This document shows, piece after piece, positions 25,773 to 34,085 of a stretch of DNA of 64,000 nucleotides (position 1 is the stretch's first letter; each line of letters opens with the position of its first letter). The stretch comes from Alphaproteobacteria bacterium (lineage in GTDB: Bacteria; Pseudomonadota; Alphaproteobacteria; UBA8366), in contig WHUA01000005.1 in the NCBI GenBank assembly GCA_009377445.1, positions 124,001 through 188,000 on the forward strand, in the 5' to 3' direction. The notes beneath the pieces are model-generated. The model was not told where the DNA came from and did no database searches. It was given only the letters and a program-made list of their open reading frames with translations. The position numbers and the translations under genes are program-made.

Positions 25773-26704
25773 GCCGCACCGCTCAGGCCGTGCCGCGCCG
25801 GGGGCATGGCCGCTTCGGGCAGGCTCTTGTAGGCGGCGGTGATCGTCTCGACGGCGATGCGGCGAAGGCTCTCCGCCGCGGGCGACAGCGAGCTTCGCTT
25901 GCGCCGGACGATGCCGATGGTGCGGGTGATCTTCGGCTTGTGGAGCGCCCGGTGCACCAGCGACGGGTGGCCGTGGATCGCCGAATAGGGCACGACCCCG
26001 ACGCCGAAGCCCACCTGGACCAGACCGAGCAAGGTCCCAAGGTGCTGCACCTCGTAAGGCTCGCCGGACAGGCGCTGCGACATGGCGAGTTGCCGCCCGA
26101 TGCCGCTGTCGAGGCCGAAAGCCACATAGGTCGAGCTGGCCAGTCGCTCCCAGGTGACGCTTCGGGCGCGCGCCAGCTCGTGCTCCCGCGGGCAGGCCAC
26201 GACGTAGGGCTCGGTCACGATCGCCTCGAAGTCGAACTCCGGATCGTCGCGGTGCCACATGTCGATGCCGAACTCCGCCCGCCCGAGGCGCAGGTGGTCC
26301 GCGACCCGCAGCGCGGTGTCGTCCAGCACGCGCACGCGGACGCCGGGGATCTCCCGCCGGAAGCGCGTGAGGATATTCGGCAGCAGGCCGCTGGCGATGC
26401 TGAGAAGGCAGGCGATGCTAACCTGCCCTTTCCGCTGGGCCACGACGTCCTGGATGCGCGAGATGGAGCTTTCGAACTCATGCAATATGCGCTGCGCCTC
26501 CGGCAGGAACAGCCGGCCTAGCTCCGTCGGCGCGACGCTGCGGGTCGACCGGTCGAACAGGCGCACGCCGAGATAGTCTTCCAGCTTCTGGATGCGCTGC
26601 GTGAGCGCCGACGAGGTGATGCCGAGGCGGTCGGCGGCCGGCTTGAAGCCGCCCGCTTCCGAGATCGCGAGGAACCCGCGGATGTCGTCGATGCCGACTT
26701 TCAT
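25769..26704 (-). CDS. LysR-family transcriptional regulator
   Basis: A 311-residue regulator. The N-terminal winged helix is DDIRGFLAISEAGGFKPAADRLGITSSALTQRIQKLEDYLGVRLFDRSTRSVAPTELG; the effector domain (about 90-300) has VSIACLLSIASGLLPNILTRF and VQVGFGVGVVPYSAI. It overlaps the ModE-like gene by 4 bp, which implies co-expression. LysR genes usually face their target; here the divergent reading frame at 26795 is only 22 codons long, so its original target may be lost. Confidence 0.92.
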   Translation of the reverse strand: MKVGIDDIRGFLAISEAGGFKPAADRLGITSSALTQRIQKLEDYLGVRLFDRSTRSVAPTELGRLFLPEAQRILHEFESSISRIQDVVAQRKGQVSIACLLSIASGLLPNILTRFRREIPGVRVRVLDDTALRVADHLRLGRAEFGIDMWHRDDPEFDFEAIVTEPYVVACPREHELARARSVTWERLASSTYVAFGLDSGIGRQLAMSQRLSGEPYEVQHLGTLLGLVQVGFGVGVVPYSAIHGHPSLVHRALHKPKITRTIGIVRRKRSSLSPAAESLRRIAVETITAAYKSLPEAAMPPARHGLSGAA

Positions 26705-26794
26705 GGATGTTCTAAGTAATGGCCAAGATTATTTAATTTCACTTACCAAATAGCGCGTGTCAAATTGGGCCTGCGGGCGGCAAAGGAGCGAAGG

Positions 26795-26863
26795 ATGAGC
26801 ATCGTCGAGACGCCGCCCTTCGCGCATTTCGTCCGGCGCATCGAGCGGTGTTTACAGGGGTAG
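26795..26863 (+). pseudogene. 22-codon remnant of a gene divergent from the LysR regulator
   Basis: An ATG at 26795 is preceded by an excellent ribosome-binding site (AAAGGAGCGAAGG) and opens MSIVETPPFAHFVRRIERCL before a TAG at 26861. The strong site with such a short product, immediately followed by a family B repeat at 26879, suggests the 5-prime end of a deleted gene, perhaps the LysR target. It could instead be a real small peptide; the family of origin cannot be told. Confidence 0.45.
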
Positions 26864-26878
26864 CGGGCACCATGCCAA

Positions 26879-26964
26879 CTCATGCTTCGACAGGCTCAGC
26901 ATGAGGGTTATTTCTTTGTTTTATCTCTAATATTTCCCTCATGCTGAGCTTGTCGAAGCATGAG
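26879..26964. repeat. Paired palindromic repeat, family B
   Basis: Facing arms 26879-26906 (CTCATGCTTCGACAGGCTCA plus GCATGAG) and 26937-26964 (its inverse, with CTTGTCG in the centre) around a 30-nt AT-rich spacer. It follows directly on the gene remnant and overlaps the false upstream start of the PilZ gene. Confidence 0.9.
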
Positions 26965-27034
26965 TACGCTCCCACACCCAAACGCCGCCGCATCGTTAAA
27001 GAATTGGCAAGATTCGGGCTGCTATTCTCGGCTC

Positions 27035-27352
27035 ATGGCAGCCCCATTGAACAGGTTGGACGACCTCATCTCCATGCTCAAGGGCGAGCGCGATGAGCGC
27101 CGTCGCAATGGCCGCATCAAGACCCTGCGGCGCACGCGCATCCTGCATGGCGACGACAGCAAGGGCATGCGCTGCTTCATCTCGGACATCTCGCAGACGG
27201 GCGCGCGGCTGCGGCCGGCGGACGCCAATGCGGTTCCGGACAAGTTCCTGCTGCAGGTCGAATACGACCTCAGCCTGGTCTGCGAGGTGAAGTACCGCAG
27301 CCATGACGAACTCGGCGTCTCCTTCGACCTGACACCGCAGCAGAAGGCCTGA
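27035..27352 (+). CDS. PilZ-domain protein
   Basis: About 105 residues forming a single PilZ domain, the receptor fold for the second messenger cyclic-di-GMP. An N-terminal arginine cluster (GERDERRRNGRIKTLRRTRIL) carries the RxxxR-like part of the ligand motif, though the usual spacing is not exact, and DISQTGARLRP is the D/NxSxxG-type motif. FLLQVEYDLSLVCEVKYRSHDELGVSF completes the barrel. The ATG at 27035 is preferred because the ATG at 26960 lies in a repeat; 27074 is also possible. Such single-domain proteins usually regulate motility or polysaccharide. Confidence 0.8.
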   Translation: MAAPLNRLDDLISMLKGERDERRRNGRIKTLRRTRILHGDDSKGMRCFISDISQTGARLRPADANAVPDKFLLQVEYDLSLVCEVKYRSHDELGVSFDLTPQQKA

Positions 27353-27385
27353 TACGCCGATATTCCCTCAGTACGGTCGAGCGGA

Positions 27386-28363
27386 TCAGCGGCGTTTCAA
27401 GGCGTCCGGGTTGACCACGTTGACGGGCTTTCCCGCCTGATAGGCCAGGATCTGGCCGAAGATGTCGCTGAACTGGATCTGGTACTCGTCGCGCGTGACA
27501 TAGCCGATGTGCGGCGTGCACAGGACGTTGTCCATCTTCAGCAGCGGATAGTCGGGGTCGGTCACGGGCTCGTCCTCGTAGACGTCGACCGCAGCGAAGC
27601 CGGGGCGCCCGGCGCGGAGCGCCGCTTCCAGCGCGCCCTTCTCGATCAGCGGCGCGCGGCTGGTGTTGACGAGCAGCGCGGTCGGCTTCATGCGCGCGCG
27701 GTCGGCCGCCTTGACGATGCCGCGCGTCGGCTCGTACAGGCGCATATGGAGCGACAGCACGTCGCAGCGCTCGAAGAACTCTTCCTTGCTCGCGGCCGTC
27801 TCGTAGCCGTCCGCCCGCGCCCGTGCCCGCGACTCCTCGCGCGCCCAGACGAGAATGTTCATCTTGAACGCCACGCCGTAGCTGGCGACGACCTTGCCGA
27901 TCCGGCCGTAGCCGTAGATGCCGAGCGTCTTGTCGTGCAGCGAGGAGCCGAGGTCCGACTGCCACTTGCCCGCCTTCATCGACGCGACCTGCTGCGGCAG
28001 GCGGCGCATCGCGCCCAGGATGAGCGTCCAGGTCAGCTCGGACGTGCCGTAGGACGGCTGGCCCGCATGCTGGTTGGAGGACACGATGACGCCAAGCCGT
28101 GTGCAGGTGTCGATGTCGATATGCGGAAAGACGCTGCGCTGGCTGATCAGCTTCAGCTTCGGCAGGCGTTCGAGCAGCGGAGTCCGGATCTTGGTGCGCT
28201 CGCGGAACAGGACCAGCGCCTCGGTATCGGCGAGCCGTTTCGCCAGCGCGTCGACATCCTGCACGTGGTCGTTCCAGATCGTGACGTCGTGCCCCTCCAG
28301 CATCTTGAAGCAGGGCAAAGTCCGCAGCGTGTCGTGGTAGTCATCGAGAATCGTGATCTTCAT
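27386..28363 (-). CDS. D-2-hydroxyacid dehydrogenase
   Basis: A 325-residue NAD(P)-dependent dehydrogenase. The Rossmann motif is [17 protein letters not shown]; the active-site arginine region is [19 protein letters not shown]; the glutamate lies in VDVYEDEPV and the catalytic histidine in [12 protein letters not shown]. The catalytic N-terminal part starts at [15 protein letters not shown] precedes ATG 28363. It should interconvert a 2-ketoacid and a D-2-hydroxyacid. It is divergent from the enolase-superfamily gene and may belong to the same acid-sugar or aromatic-acid pathway, but this is inference. Confidence 0.9.
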   Translation of the reverse strand: MKITILDDYHDTLRTLPCFKMLEGHDVTIWNDHVQDVDALAKRLADTEALVLFRERTKIRTPLLERLPKLKLISQRSVFPHIDIDTCTRLGVIVSSNQHAGQPSYGTSELTWTLILGAMRRLPQQVASMKAGKWQSDLGSSLHDKTLGIYGYGRIGKVVASYGVAFKMNILVWAREESRARARADGYETAASKEEFFERCDVLSLHMRLYEPTRGIVKAADRARMKPTALLVNTSRAPLIEKGALEAALRAGRPGFAAVDVYEDEPVTDPDYPLLKMDNVLCTPHIGYVTRDEYQIQFSDIFGQILAYQAGKPVNVVNPDALKRR

Positions 28364-28533
28364 TGTCGAAATCTCCGGCGGGAATGAGGGCTGGCGCCCT
28401 CTCGTGTTGGCGTCAACATCCACCCGAAACCCGGTCGAGCGCAACTGCCGCGGAGCGTCTTTTGGCGCGGTTTGCCGCTTCTGCTAACCTTCCCCGTCGC
28501 CGGTCGGGCGGCGCGGCGCGCAAAGGCACCCTC

Positions 28534-29622
28534 ATGAAGATAACCGACGTCGGCGTGGAGATTCTCGAGGTCCCGCTCGAGCACGGCTACCAGGCGGGCG
28601 GCCGCAAGGTCGTCGCCAACTGGCACGTCCTCGCGCGGGTCCGCACGGCGGACGGCATCGAGGGCATCGGCTACGTGGTGAAGCAGCGCGGCGACCTGGT
28701 GCGCGCCATCGCGCAGGCGGCCTCGGAGCTGGGCGAGCATCTGATCGGCTGCAGCGTGCTGGAGCCCGAGGCGGCATGGCGCAAGCTCGCGAAGCTGTCG
28801 GACTGGATCGGGCCCGGCGGGCTGCAGCACTGGGCGCTGGCGCCGCTCGACATCGCGCTGTGGGATGCCGCGGGCAAGGCGCAGAGCCAGCCGCTCTGGC
28901 GGCTCCTCGGCGGTTACCGCGACAGCTTGCCGGCCTATGCGAGCGACCGGCTGTGGTACAGCCTCGGCCTGGCGGAGCTCGAGGAATCGGCGGCGGCGCA
29001 TGCCAAGGCCGGCCATACCGCCATCAAGCTCAGGCTCGGCGCGGCGCCCGACCGCGAGATGCAGGCCGGGCGCGTGCGCGCCGCCCAACAGGGGGCCGGT
29101 CCGGGCGTCGACGTCATGGTGGACGGGACGCAGAGCTGGGACTACCCGACGGCCGCCCTCCTGGGTCCGGCGCTCGAAGAAGCCGGAATCACCTGGCTCG
29201 AGGACCCGCTCTATCACGACGACATCGAGGGGCTGGCGTCGCTGGCCGCGCGGCTCGACATTCCGGTGACCGGCGGCGAGAACCTCTATACCCTCACCCA
29301 GTTCCGCCGCACCTTCGAGGCCCGCGCGCTGGATATCGCCATCCTCGACCTGTTCCGCGTCGGCGGCATCACGCCCTGGCGCAAGATCGCGGCGCTGGCG
29401 GATTTCTTCCGCCTGCCCATCTGCGGCCATGTCGTGCCGGAGGTGCATGTGCATCTGCTGGCCGCGGTGCCGAACGGCCACAAGGTCGAGTACATGCCGC
29501 GCTCGACCGAGATCCTCGCCAACATGCCGGCGCCCGTCGACGGCGTGCTGCGCCCGGCGGAAGGCGCCGGCCACGGGCTGCAACTGGACGAACGAAGCGT
29601 GAAACGGTGCCGCGTCGAATAA
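28534..29622 (+). CDS. Mandelate racemase/muconate-lactonizing enzyme family protein (enolase superfamily)
   Basis: A 362-residue TIM-barrel enzyme. The N-terminal capping domain begins KITDVGVEILEVPL; the barrel has the basic motif at AIKLRLGAAP, then metal ligands in DVMVDGTQSWD (Asp), TWLEDPL (Glu) and TGGENL (Glu). GHVVPEVHVHLLAAVPNG contains histidines that may serve as the second base. The reaction is abstraction of a proton alpha to a carboxylate (racemisation, dehydration or cycloisomerisation). AAAGG precedes ATG 28534. It is followed 13 bp later by a hydrolase, likely co-transcribed. Confidence 0.88.
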   Translation: MKITDVGVEILEVPLEHGYQAGGRKVVANWHVLARVRTADGIEGIGYVVKQRGDLVRAIAQAASELGEHLIGCSVLEPEAAWRKLAKLSDWIGPGGLQHWALAPLDIALWDAAGKAQSQPLWRLLGGYRDSLPAYASDRLWYSLGLAELEESAAAHAKAGHTAIKLRLGAAPDREMQAGRVRAAQQGAGPGVDVMVDGTQSWDYPTAALLGPALEEAGITWLEDPLYHDDIEGLASLAARLDIPVTGGENLYTLTQFRRTFEARALDIAILDLFRVGGITPWRKIAALADFFRLPICGHVVPEVHVHLLAAVPNGHKVEYMPRSTEILANMPAPVDGVLRPAEGAGHGLQLDERSVKRCRVE

Positions 29623-29635
29623 GAATTGGAGAAGA

Positions 29636-30748
29636 ATGATGGCAAAAAACAAGAAGCACCCGACCGACCTGGAGCCCATCCCGCTCGCCGACCACGGTTG
29701 GTTCTATGCGGGCGGGGAATATGTCGGACGCGACGGCGGCCATATGCTGCACGGCGCGATGTATGTGGAGCGCTTCGTGCCGGCGAAGCAGACCAAGCCC
29801 TATCCCGTGGTGATGATCCACGGCGCCGGCCAGACCGGGAACAACTTCACGGGAACGCCGGACGGGCGGCGCGGCTGGGCGCATGATTTCCTGCGCGCCG
29901 GCTACACGGTCTACGTCGCCGACCAGCCGGCGCGCGGCCGGTCCGGGCAGAGCCCGAGCTTCTACGGCGACTATGCGCGGCGGCCCGGCGGCAACATCCC
30001 CGTCGAGCAGCGCTTCACCGCGCCGGAGACCGCCAAGCTATGGCCGCAGGCCGAGCGCCATACGCAGTGGCCAGGCACCGGGCAAAAGGACGATCCGGCG
30101 TTCGACCAGTTCTTCGCGTCGCAGGTCGAATCATTCGCCGACCCCGACGAGACGGAGCGCATGAACCAGAAAGCCGGCGCCGCCCTGCTCGACCGCATCG
30201 GCCCGGCCATCATGATGGTGCATTCGCAGTCCGGCTCCTTCGGCTGGCTCATCGCCGACGCCCGGCCCAAGCTGGTCAAGGCGATCCTCGCCATCGAGCC
30301 GAACGGGCCGCCTTTCTTCGACGTCGATTTCAAGGGTGCGCCCGAGTGGTTCGCCTTCGGCGCGAAACCGTCGCGGAAATGGGGCATCGCGCGCATTCCC
30401 CTCACCTACGACCCGCCGGTAAAGTCGCCGGAAGAGATCGAGCGGCGGCTGGAAGACGCGCCGCCGAGCCCCGAGCATGTGCGCTGCTACATCCAGGCGG
30501 CGCCCGCGCGGCGCCTGCCGAATCTCGCCGGCATTCCGATCCTCATCCTCGCGGCGGAGGCGTCCTACCACGCCGCCTACGACCATGCGACGAGCAAGTA
30601 CTTGACCCAGGCCGGCGTCGAGAACGATTTCGTGCGGCTGGAAGACGTGGGCCTTCCCGGCAACGGCCACATGATCATGTGCGAATCCAACAACCACGAA
30701 GTCGCGGATTTCCTGCTCGGCTGGCTCAAGCGGCGGATTGGAGAGTGA
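29636..30748 (+). CDS. Alpha/beta-hydrolase (esterase-like)
   Basis: A 370-residue cytoplasmic hydrolase. The oxyanion strand is PVVMIHGAGQTGNNF; the nucleophile elbow is MVHSQSGSFGW with serine in S-Q-S-G; the catalytic histidine is in LPGNGHMIMCESNNHEVADFL. A lid-type insertion of about 80 residues lies between the first strands and the elbow. No signal peptide is seen. It starts 13 bp after the enolase-superfamily gene, so it probably hydrolyses an ester or lactone in the same pathway. Substrate unknown. Confidence 0.88.
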   Translation: MMAKNKKHPTDLEPIPLADHGWFYAGGEYVGRDGGHMLHGAMYVERFVPAKQTKPYPVVMIHGAGQTGNNFTGTPDGRRGWAHDFLRAGYTVYVADQPARGRSGQSPSFYGDYARRPGGNIPVEQRFTAPETAKLWPQAERHTQWPGTGQKDDPAFDQFFASQVESFADPDETERMNQKAGAALLDRIGPAIMMVHSQSGSFGWLIADARPKLVKAILAIEPNGPPFFDVDFKGAPEWFAFGAKPSRKWGIARIPLTYDPPVKSPEEIERRLEDAPPSPEHVRCYIQAAPARRLPNLAGIPILILAAEASYHAAYDHATSKYLTQAGVENDFVRLEDVGLPGNGHMIMCESNNHEVADFLLGWLKRRIGE

Positions 30749-30766
30749 TTGGGCGGATACGCCGGT

Positions 30767-30860
30767 GCGCATGGACTCGCGGAACAAGTCCGCGAGTGAC
30801 GATTTTATTTATAACCAAACACTTACCGTCATTGCCGCACTTGTTGCGGCAATCCACGGA
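30767..30860. repeat. Paired palindromic repeat, family A
   Basis: Arms 30767-30803 (GGACTCGCGG-aacaag-TCCGCGAGTGAC) and 30822-30858 (GTCATTGCCGCA-cttg-TTGCGGCAATCCAC) around an AT-rich spacer. The left arm stem equals that of the right arm at 62840-62874. Confidence 0.88.
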
Positions 30861-30911
30861 CGGGTGCCGGCGTCGCAGCGGCCGTGCGTAACCCGAACCG
30901 GACAGCCGTCT

Positions 30912-31106
30912 CTACCCCTCCTCCTTGAACGACTCCTCCAGCTCCCGCTCGAGGCGGAGCAGGTCATCCGGGGCGGGCATGCCGACCGCCCGAAGGTTGC
31001 TCAGGAGCTGGCGCACCCGGAGATAGATCTCGTGCCGGTCGCCTTGCTCGCCTTCCATCTCGTCGAGCAGCAGCGACATTTCCGCCGCCAAGTCTTTGCT
31101 GTCCAT
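30912..31106 (-). CDS. Small alpha-helical protein of unknown function
   Basis: A 64-residue acidic protein, predicted nearly all helix (DSKDLAAEMSLLLDEMEGEQ, then a leucine-rich second helix ending LERELEESFKEEG). GAGG sits 5 nt before ATG 31106, which decides the start; the longer frame from 31244 would translate through a terminator hairpin. A two-helix hairpin that dimerises or binds a partner is plausible. No family recognised. Confidence 0.65.
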   Translation of the reverse strand: MDSKDLAAEMSLLLDEMEGEQGDRHEIYLRVRQLLSNLRAVGMPAPDDLLRLERELEESFKEEG

Positions 31107-31183
31107 GTCATCCTCATGCGGCCAGCGCCAACTATGCTGCGAATGGCGTCCGAAAGCAAAGGCCGCGGCCCGCCTGCCTTGCA

Positions 31184-31254
31184 CAAAAAAAGCCCCGCAG
31201 GGAGAGGTGCGGGGCTGAGCGGAGGGTCGAAGATGGTGCGTCATCTAACGACCC
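31184..31254 (-). ncRNA. Candidate small RNA with two hairpins
   Basis: Read on the minus strand, a first hairpin (GGGTCG ... CGACCC with an inner AGATG/CATCT pair, 31224-31254) is followed 7 nt later by a strong terminator hairpin. The terminator loop reads CCTCTCCC, a pyrimidine-rich loop able to pair with ribosome-binding sites, as in several alphaproteobacterial small RNAs. It could instead be an attenuated leader of the 64-residue gene downstream. Confidence 0.4.
31185..31216 (-). terminator. Rho-independent terminator
   Basis: A 9-bp perfect stem AGCCCCGCA / TGCGGGGCT with an 8-nt loop, followed on the minus strand by seven T. It lies between the zinc-ribbon gene and the small helical gene, both minus-strand. 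Confidence 0.85.
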
Positions 31255-31304
31255 TATCGTAGCCGCTAGGAATTAAAACATAGTTAACGCCGCTTATAAT
31301 GCCA

Positions 31305-31544
31305 CTAAGGGGCCGGCTTCGGCTTGCGGATCTCCTGGGCGAGCTCGATGACCTTCTCCCCGATCGCGAGCGCCTGCAGTATTTCGCGCCTGTCGACGAT
31401 CGGCACCACGGCGCTGCAGCTCGGGCAGCAGTATTGGCTGTACTGGCGGATGAAGGATGCGGTCCGCTGACTCTCATGCCCGCATTTCGGGCATTCGCAG
31501 TCGAAGGTCAGGCCGTCGATATCGATGTCGTGCTTCAGCTTCAT
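31305..31544 (-). CDS. Small zinc-ribbon protein
   Basis: A 79-residue soluble protein with two cysteine pairs, CECPKCGH and QYCCPSCSA, spaced as in zinc ribbons, and a C-terminal helix (ILQALAIGEKVIELAQEIRKP). GGGAG precedes ATG 31544. Zinc ribbons of this size bind nucleic acid or other proteins; no specific partner is indicated. The candidate small RNA lies immediately downstream. Confidence 0.75.
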   Translation of the reverse strand: MKLKHDIDIDGLTFDCECPKCGHESQRTASFIRQYSQYCCPSCSAVVPIVDRREILQALAIGEKVIELAQEIRKPKPAP

Positions 31545-31768
31545 TGCCGGCTCCCCGTGGCGTCGAGATGGCGGTTCGGCGCATCTCCAAGCCCAAAGAA
31601 ACACGGCGTTTTTCGCCCGTCGATAGCCCTTCCGGGTTCGACCGTTTTTGCGCCCGGATGGACACGGCGGCATCGCCGTTCCGGATTTCGTGAAGCGTCG
31701 TGATTGGACGGTCCGGCCCCTTCCGCGTTACGGATCGTCGGCCAGTACATCTCTAAGAAATCCCCTCC

Positions 31769-31794
31769 GGGGCCGCATCCCCCAATGCGGCCCC
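31769..31794. other. Strong hairpin without T-tract
   Basis: A perfect 10-bp stem GGGGCCGCAT / ATGCGGCCCC around a 6-nt loop in the leader of the small membrane protein gene. No clear T-run follows on either strand, so termination is uncertain. Confidence 0.5.
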
Positions 31795-31902
31795 GATTTC
31801 GTTCCGGAAGCGGATATCCAATCGCCCGCCATTTGGCCATTCTCGCCAATTGGTGGTAGTATGAAACCCTGTAGCGCAACCCATCGGACCGGGCAGGCGG
31901 CG

Positions 31903-32130
31903 ATGCCTGTGCAAAGACGAATGTTGCTTGGCGCGGCGGGGCTGGCGGTCTTCATCACCGTCTGCGTGGGATGGCTGTTCCAGAGCGTCGGGAAGCCGGT
32001 CGCGTGGTGGGGATATCTGGGCCTGCTGGCCCTCTCCGCGTCGCTCGTCTACGCCCTCGCCCGGCTGTTGCGCAAAGGCGCCCGCGAAAGCGGCGTCCAA
32101 ACGATCGACACGTACAAAGAGCTGGAGTAG
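31903..32130 (+). CDS. Small two-helix membrane protein
   Basis: A 75-residue protein with two hydrophobic segments: LLGAAGLAVFITVCVGWLF and WWGYLGLLALSASLVYALARLL, then a basic, polar tail ending TYKELE. Starts at 31861, 31903 and 31921 are all in frame; none has a strong ribosome site, and 31903 gives a usual N-in topology. Function unknown. Confidence 0.55.
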   Translation: MPVQRRMLLGAAGLAVFITVCVGWLFQSVGKPVAWWGYLGLLALSASLVYALARLLRKGARESGVQTIDTYKELE

Positions 32131-32146
32131 CGCCGGCCGCTGCCGT

Positions 32147-32977
32147 TCACCGGGTGTGGGCGCGGATCCAGGCGGCGATCCGCTGCACGACGGCTTGTTC
32201 CTGGTCGATAAATCCGTGGCGGCTGAACGGGCCGCAGGGCTCGGACAGGTTGCCGGGATGGCCGCCGTCGATCCTGATCGCCTCCACCGAGGGAGAGCTT
32301 TTGAAGCGTCCCACGAGCGCCTCCTGATCCGGCCATTGCGTCGCCGGGCAATCGTCGCCGCCGTGGCCGAGAATGAGGACCGGAACGGCGACCCCGGCGA
32401 GATCGGCGTCCGTGACGGTGCTTTTCGCTTTGTTGCCGGGATGGACCACGGAAGAGGTCAGCACCACGCCGGCGATCTTGTCGCCCCCCAGCCGGGACGC
32501 GATGTTGGCGGCCGATATCGAGCCGCGGCTGGTGCCGATGAACCAGACCGGCACGTTGGCCTCCTGGCGGAGCACCCCGGCGATCGCGGCGGCATCTTCG
32601 GCATGCGCCGGCGTGAGGCGGAAGAGGTCCTCGTCGGCCCCCGCCCAGTCCGACGGGCGGTCGGCCACCGCGACCAGAAAGCCCTCGGCGGCGAAGTGCT
32701 GGCGGGTACGGACGAGGAAATTGCCCTTGAACCGGATGCTGCCGTCGTCCCTGATTCTTATGTCTCCGGCGCCGCCCGGGTAGAGCACCACGCTCGCCTT
32801 CGGCGGCCCGTCCGGACGGACGAGGAGAATGCGTTGCTGCGCCTTTCCGCCGCGCACCGACAGGGTGACGACCTTTGTATCCGCCGCCGCTGCGGGCGTG
32901 GCGGACAATGCCGAGAGGATGAGCGCGCCTGCGGCCGCAAGGCACGCATGGCGCAAAACGGAAAGCGGCTTCGTCAT
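32147..32977 (-). CDS. Secreted alpha/beta-hydrolase (dienelactone-hydrolase-like)
   Basis: A 276-residue protein with a signal peptide (ACLAAAGALILSALSATPAAAA). The hydrolase core shows ASVVLYPGGAGD, the nucleophile elbow VWFIGTSRGSISAANIA with serine after the arginine side of GTSRGS region, VLILGHGGDDCPATQ with the acid, and IDGGHPGN with the histidine. The mature enzyme should be periplasmic. AGGAT precedes ATG 32977. Ester-type substrate is likely but unknown. Confidence 0.82.
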   Translation of the reverse strand: MTKPLSVLRHACLAAAGALILSALSATPAAAADTKVVTLSVRGGKAQQRILLVRPDGPPKASVVLYPGGAGDIRIRDDGSIRFKGNFLVRTRQHFAAEGFLVAVADRPSDWAGADEDLFRLTPAHAEDAAAIAGVLRQEANVPVWFIGTSRGSISAANIASRLGGDKIAGVVLTSSVVHPGNKAKSTVTDADLAGVAVPVLILGHGGDDCPATQWPDQEALVGRFKSSPSVEAIRIDGGHPGNLSEPCGPFSRHGFIDQEQAVVQRIAAWIRAHTR

Positions 32978-33106
32978 GCGGCGATCCTACCCAGGCCCGG
33001 TCGGCGGCGGCAACACCATCCTGCGGCGCGCCGTCTGCGACTTGACCTGACCGGCGTCTCGGTATCTCCTCGGACGAAATCCAACGCATATCCCGGAGGA
33101 GCCGCC

Positions 33107-34045
33107 ATGAAGAAGACAACCCGCCTGCGTCAACTGCTGAAATCGGGAAAGGCGCTCTTCGTGCCGGGCTGCTACAACGCGCTCAGCGCGAAGATCCTCG
33201 ACAAGGTCGGCTTCCCGGCCATCTACATGACCGGCTATGGAACCTCGCTGTCGCTGCTCGGCATGCCGGACGCGGGGCTCGCATCCATGAGCGAGATGCA
33301 CCTTAACGCCCGCTACATCTCGAACGCGGTCGAGGCGCCGGTCATCGCCGACGCCGACAACGGCTACGGCAACGCGATCAACGTCATCCGCACGGTGAAG
33401 GAGTACATCCAGACCGGCGTCGCGGGAATTCACATCGAGGACCAGATCATTCCCAAACGCTGCGGCCACGTCGCCGGCCGCCAGGTGATCCCGATCGAGG
33501 AAGCGGTCGGCAAGTACCGCGCCGCCGACTACGCCCGCAAGGAGATCGACCCGGACTTCCTGCTGGTCGCGCGGACCGACGCGCGCGGCGCGCATGGCGG
33601 GAGCCTGGACGAGGCGATCAAGCGCGCGAACGCCTACCTCGCGGCCGGCGCCGACATGGCCTTCGTCGAGGGCCCGACCAGCGTGGACGAGGTCAAGCGC
33701 ATCTGCGCCGAGGTGAAGGGGCCGGTATTCTATAACCAGACGGGCCTGTCGCCGCGCTTCAGCCAGGAAGAGCTCGACAAGCTCGGCATCGCGATCGCGA
33801 TCTCGCCCGGCGCGACCATGCGGGCCACCATGATGACGGTCTACGATCTGGCCGTTGCGATGCGCGACGAAGGCCCGCTCGCCGAGAAGCGCTTCAACGA
33901 CAAGTTCACCGACCATCCGCTCGGCGATTTCCATACCTTCGCCGGCTTCAACGAGGTCATGGAGCTGGAGCGCCGCTTCATGGGCGAGACGGAGCTCGCG
34001 AAATACGAGGATTCGGTGGGCCACCGCCCCGCCGCAGCCGACTAG
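33107..34045 (+). CDS. PEP mutase/isocitrate lyase superfamily enzyme
   Basis: A 312-residue Mg-dependent TIM-barrel lyase. It shows [26 protein letters not shown], the metal-binding [28 protein letters not shown] (the KRCGH motif with the catalytic cysteine of isocitrate and methylisocitrate lyases), [10 protein letters not shown] and [14 protein letters not shown] precedes ATG 33107 by 7 nt. Likely reaction: cleavage of a 2-hydroxy- or 2-methyl-tricarboxylate, or oxaloacetate decarboxylation; the precise substrate is open. The SDR gene follows after 40 bp, probably in one operon. Confidence 0.88.
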   Translation: MKKTTRLRQLLKSGKALFVPGCYNALSAKILDKVGFPAIYMTGYGTSLSLLGMPDAGLASMSEMHLNARYISNAVEAPVIADADNGYGNAINVIRTVKEYIQTGVAGIHIEDQIIPKRCGHVAGRQVIPIEEAVGKYRAADYARKEIDPDFLLVARTDARGAHGGSLDEAIKRANAYLAAGADMAFVEGPTSVDEVKRICAEVKGPVFYNQTGLSPRFSQEELDKLGIAIAISPGATMRATMMTVYDLAVAMRDEGPLAEKRFNDKFTDHPLGDFHTFAGFNEVMELERRFMGETELAKYEDSVGHRPAAAD

Positions 34046-34085
34046 CACCGTCACAAAAGAAGATAGCCGCAGGAGATTCGCGACA

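Noticed and set aside
26960..27034. N-terminal extension of the PilZ protein from the ATG at 26960
   Set aside because: The ATG and first codons belong to a family B repeat arm, and the residues do not fit the PilZ family.
31928..33106. A plus-strand extension that would lengthen the PEP mutase-type protein to about 705 residues
   Set aside because: The extra part is antisense to the secreted hydrolase gene, while the enzyme has an excellent ribosome site and family start at 33107.
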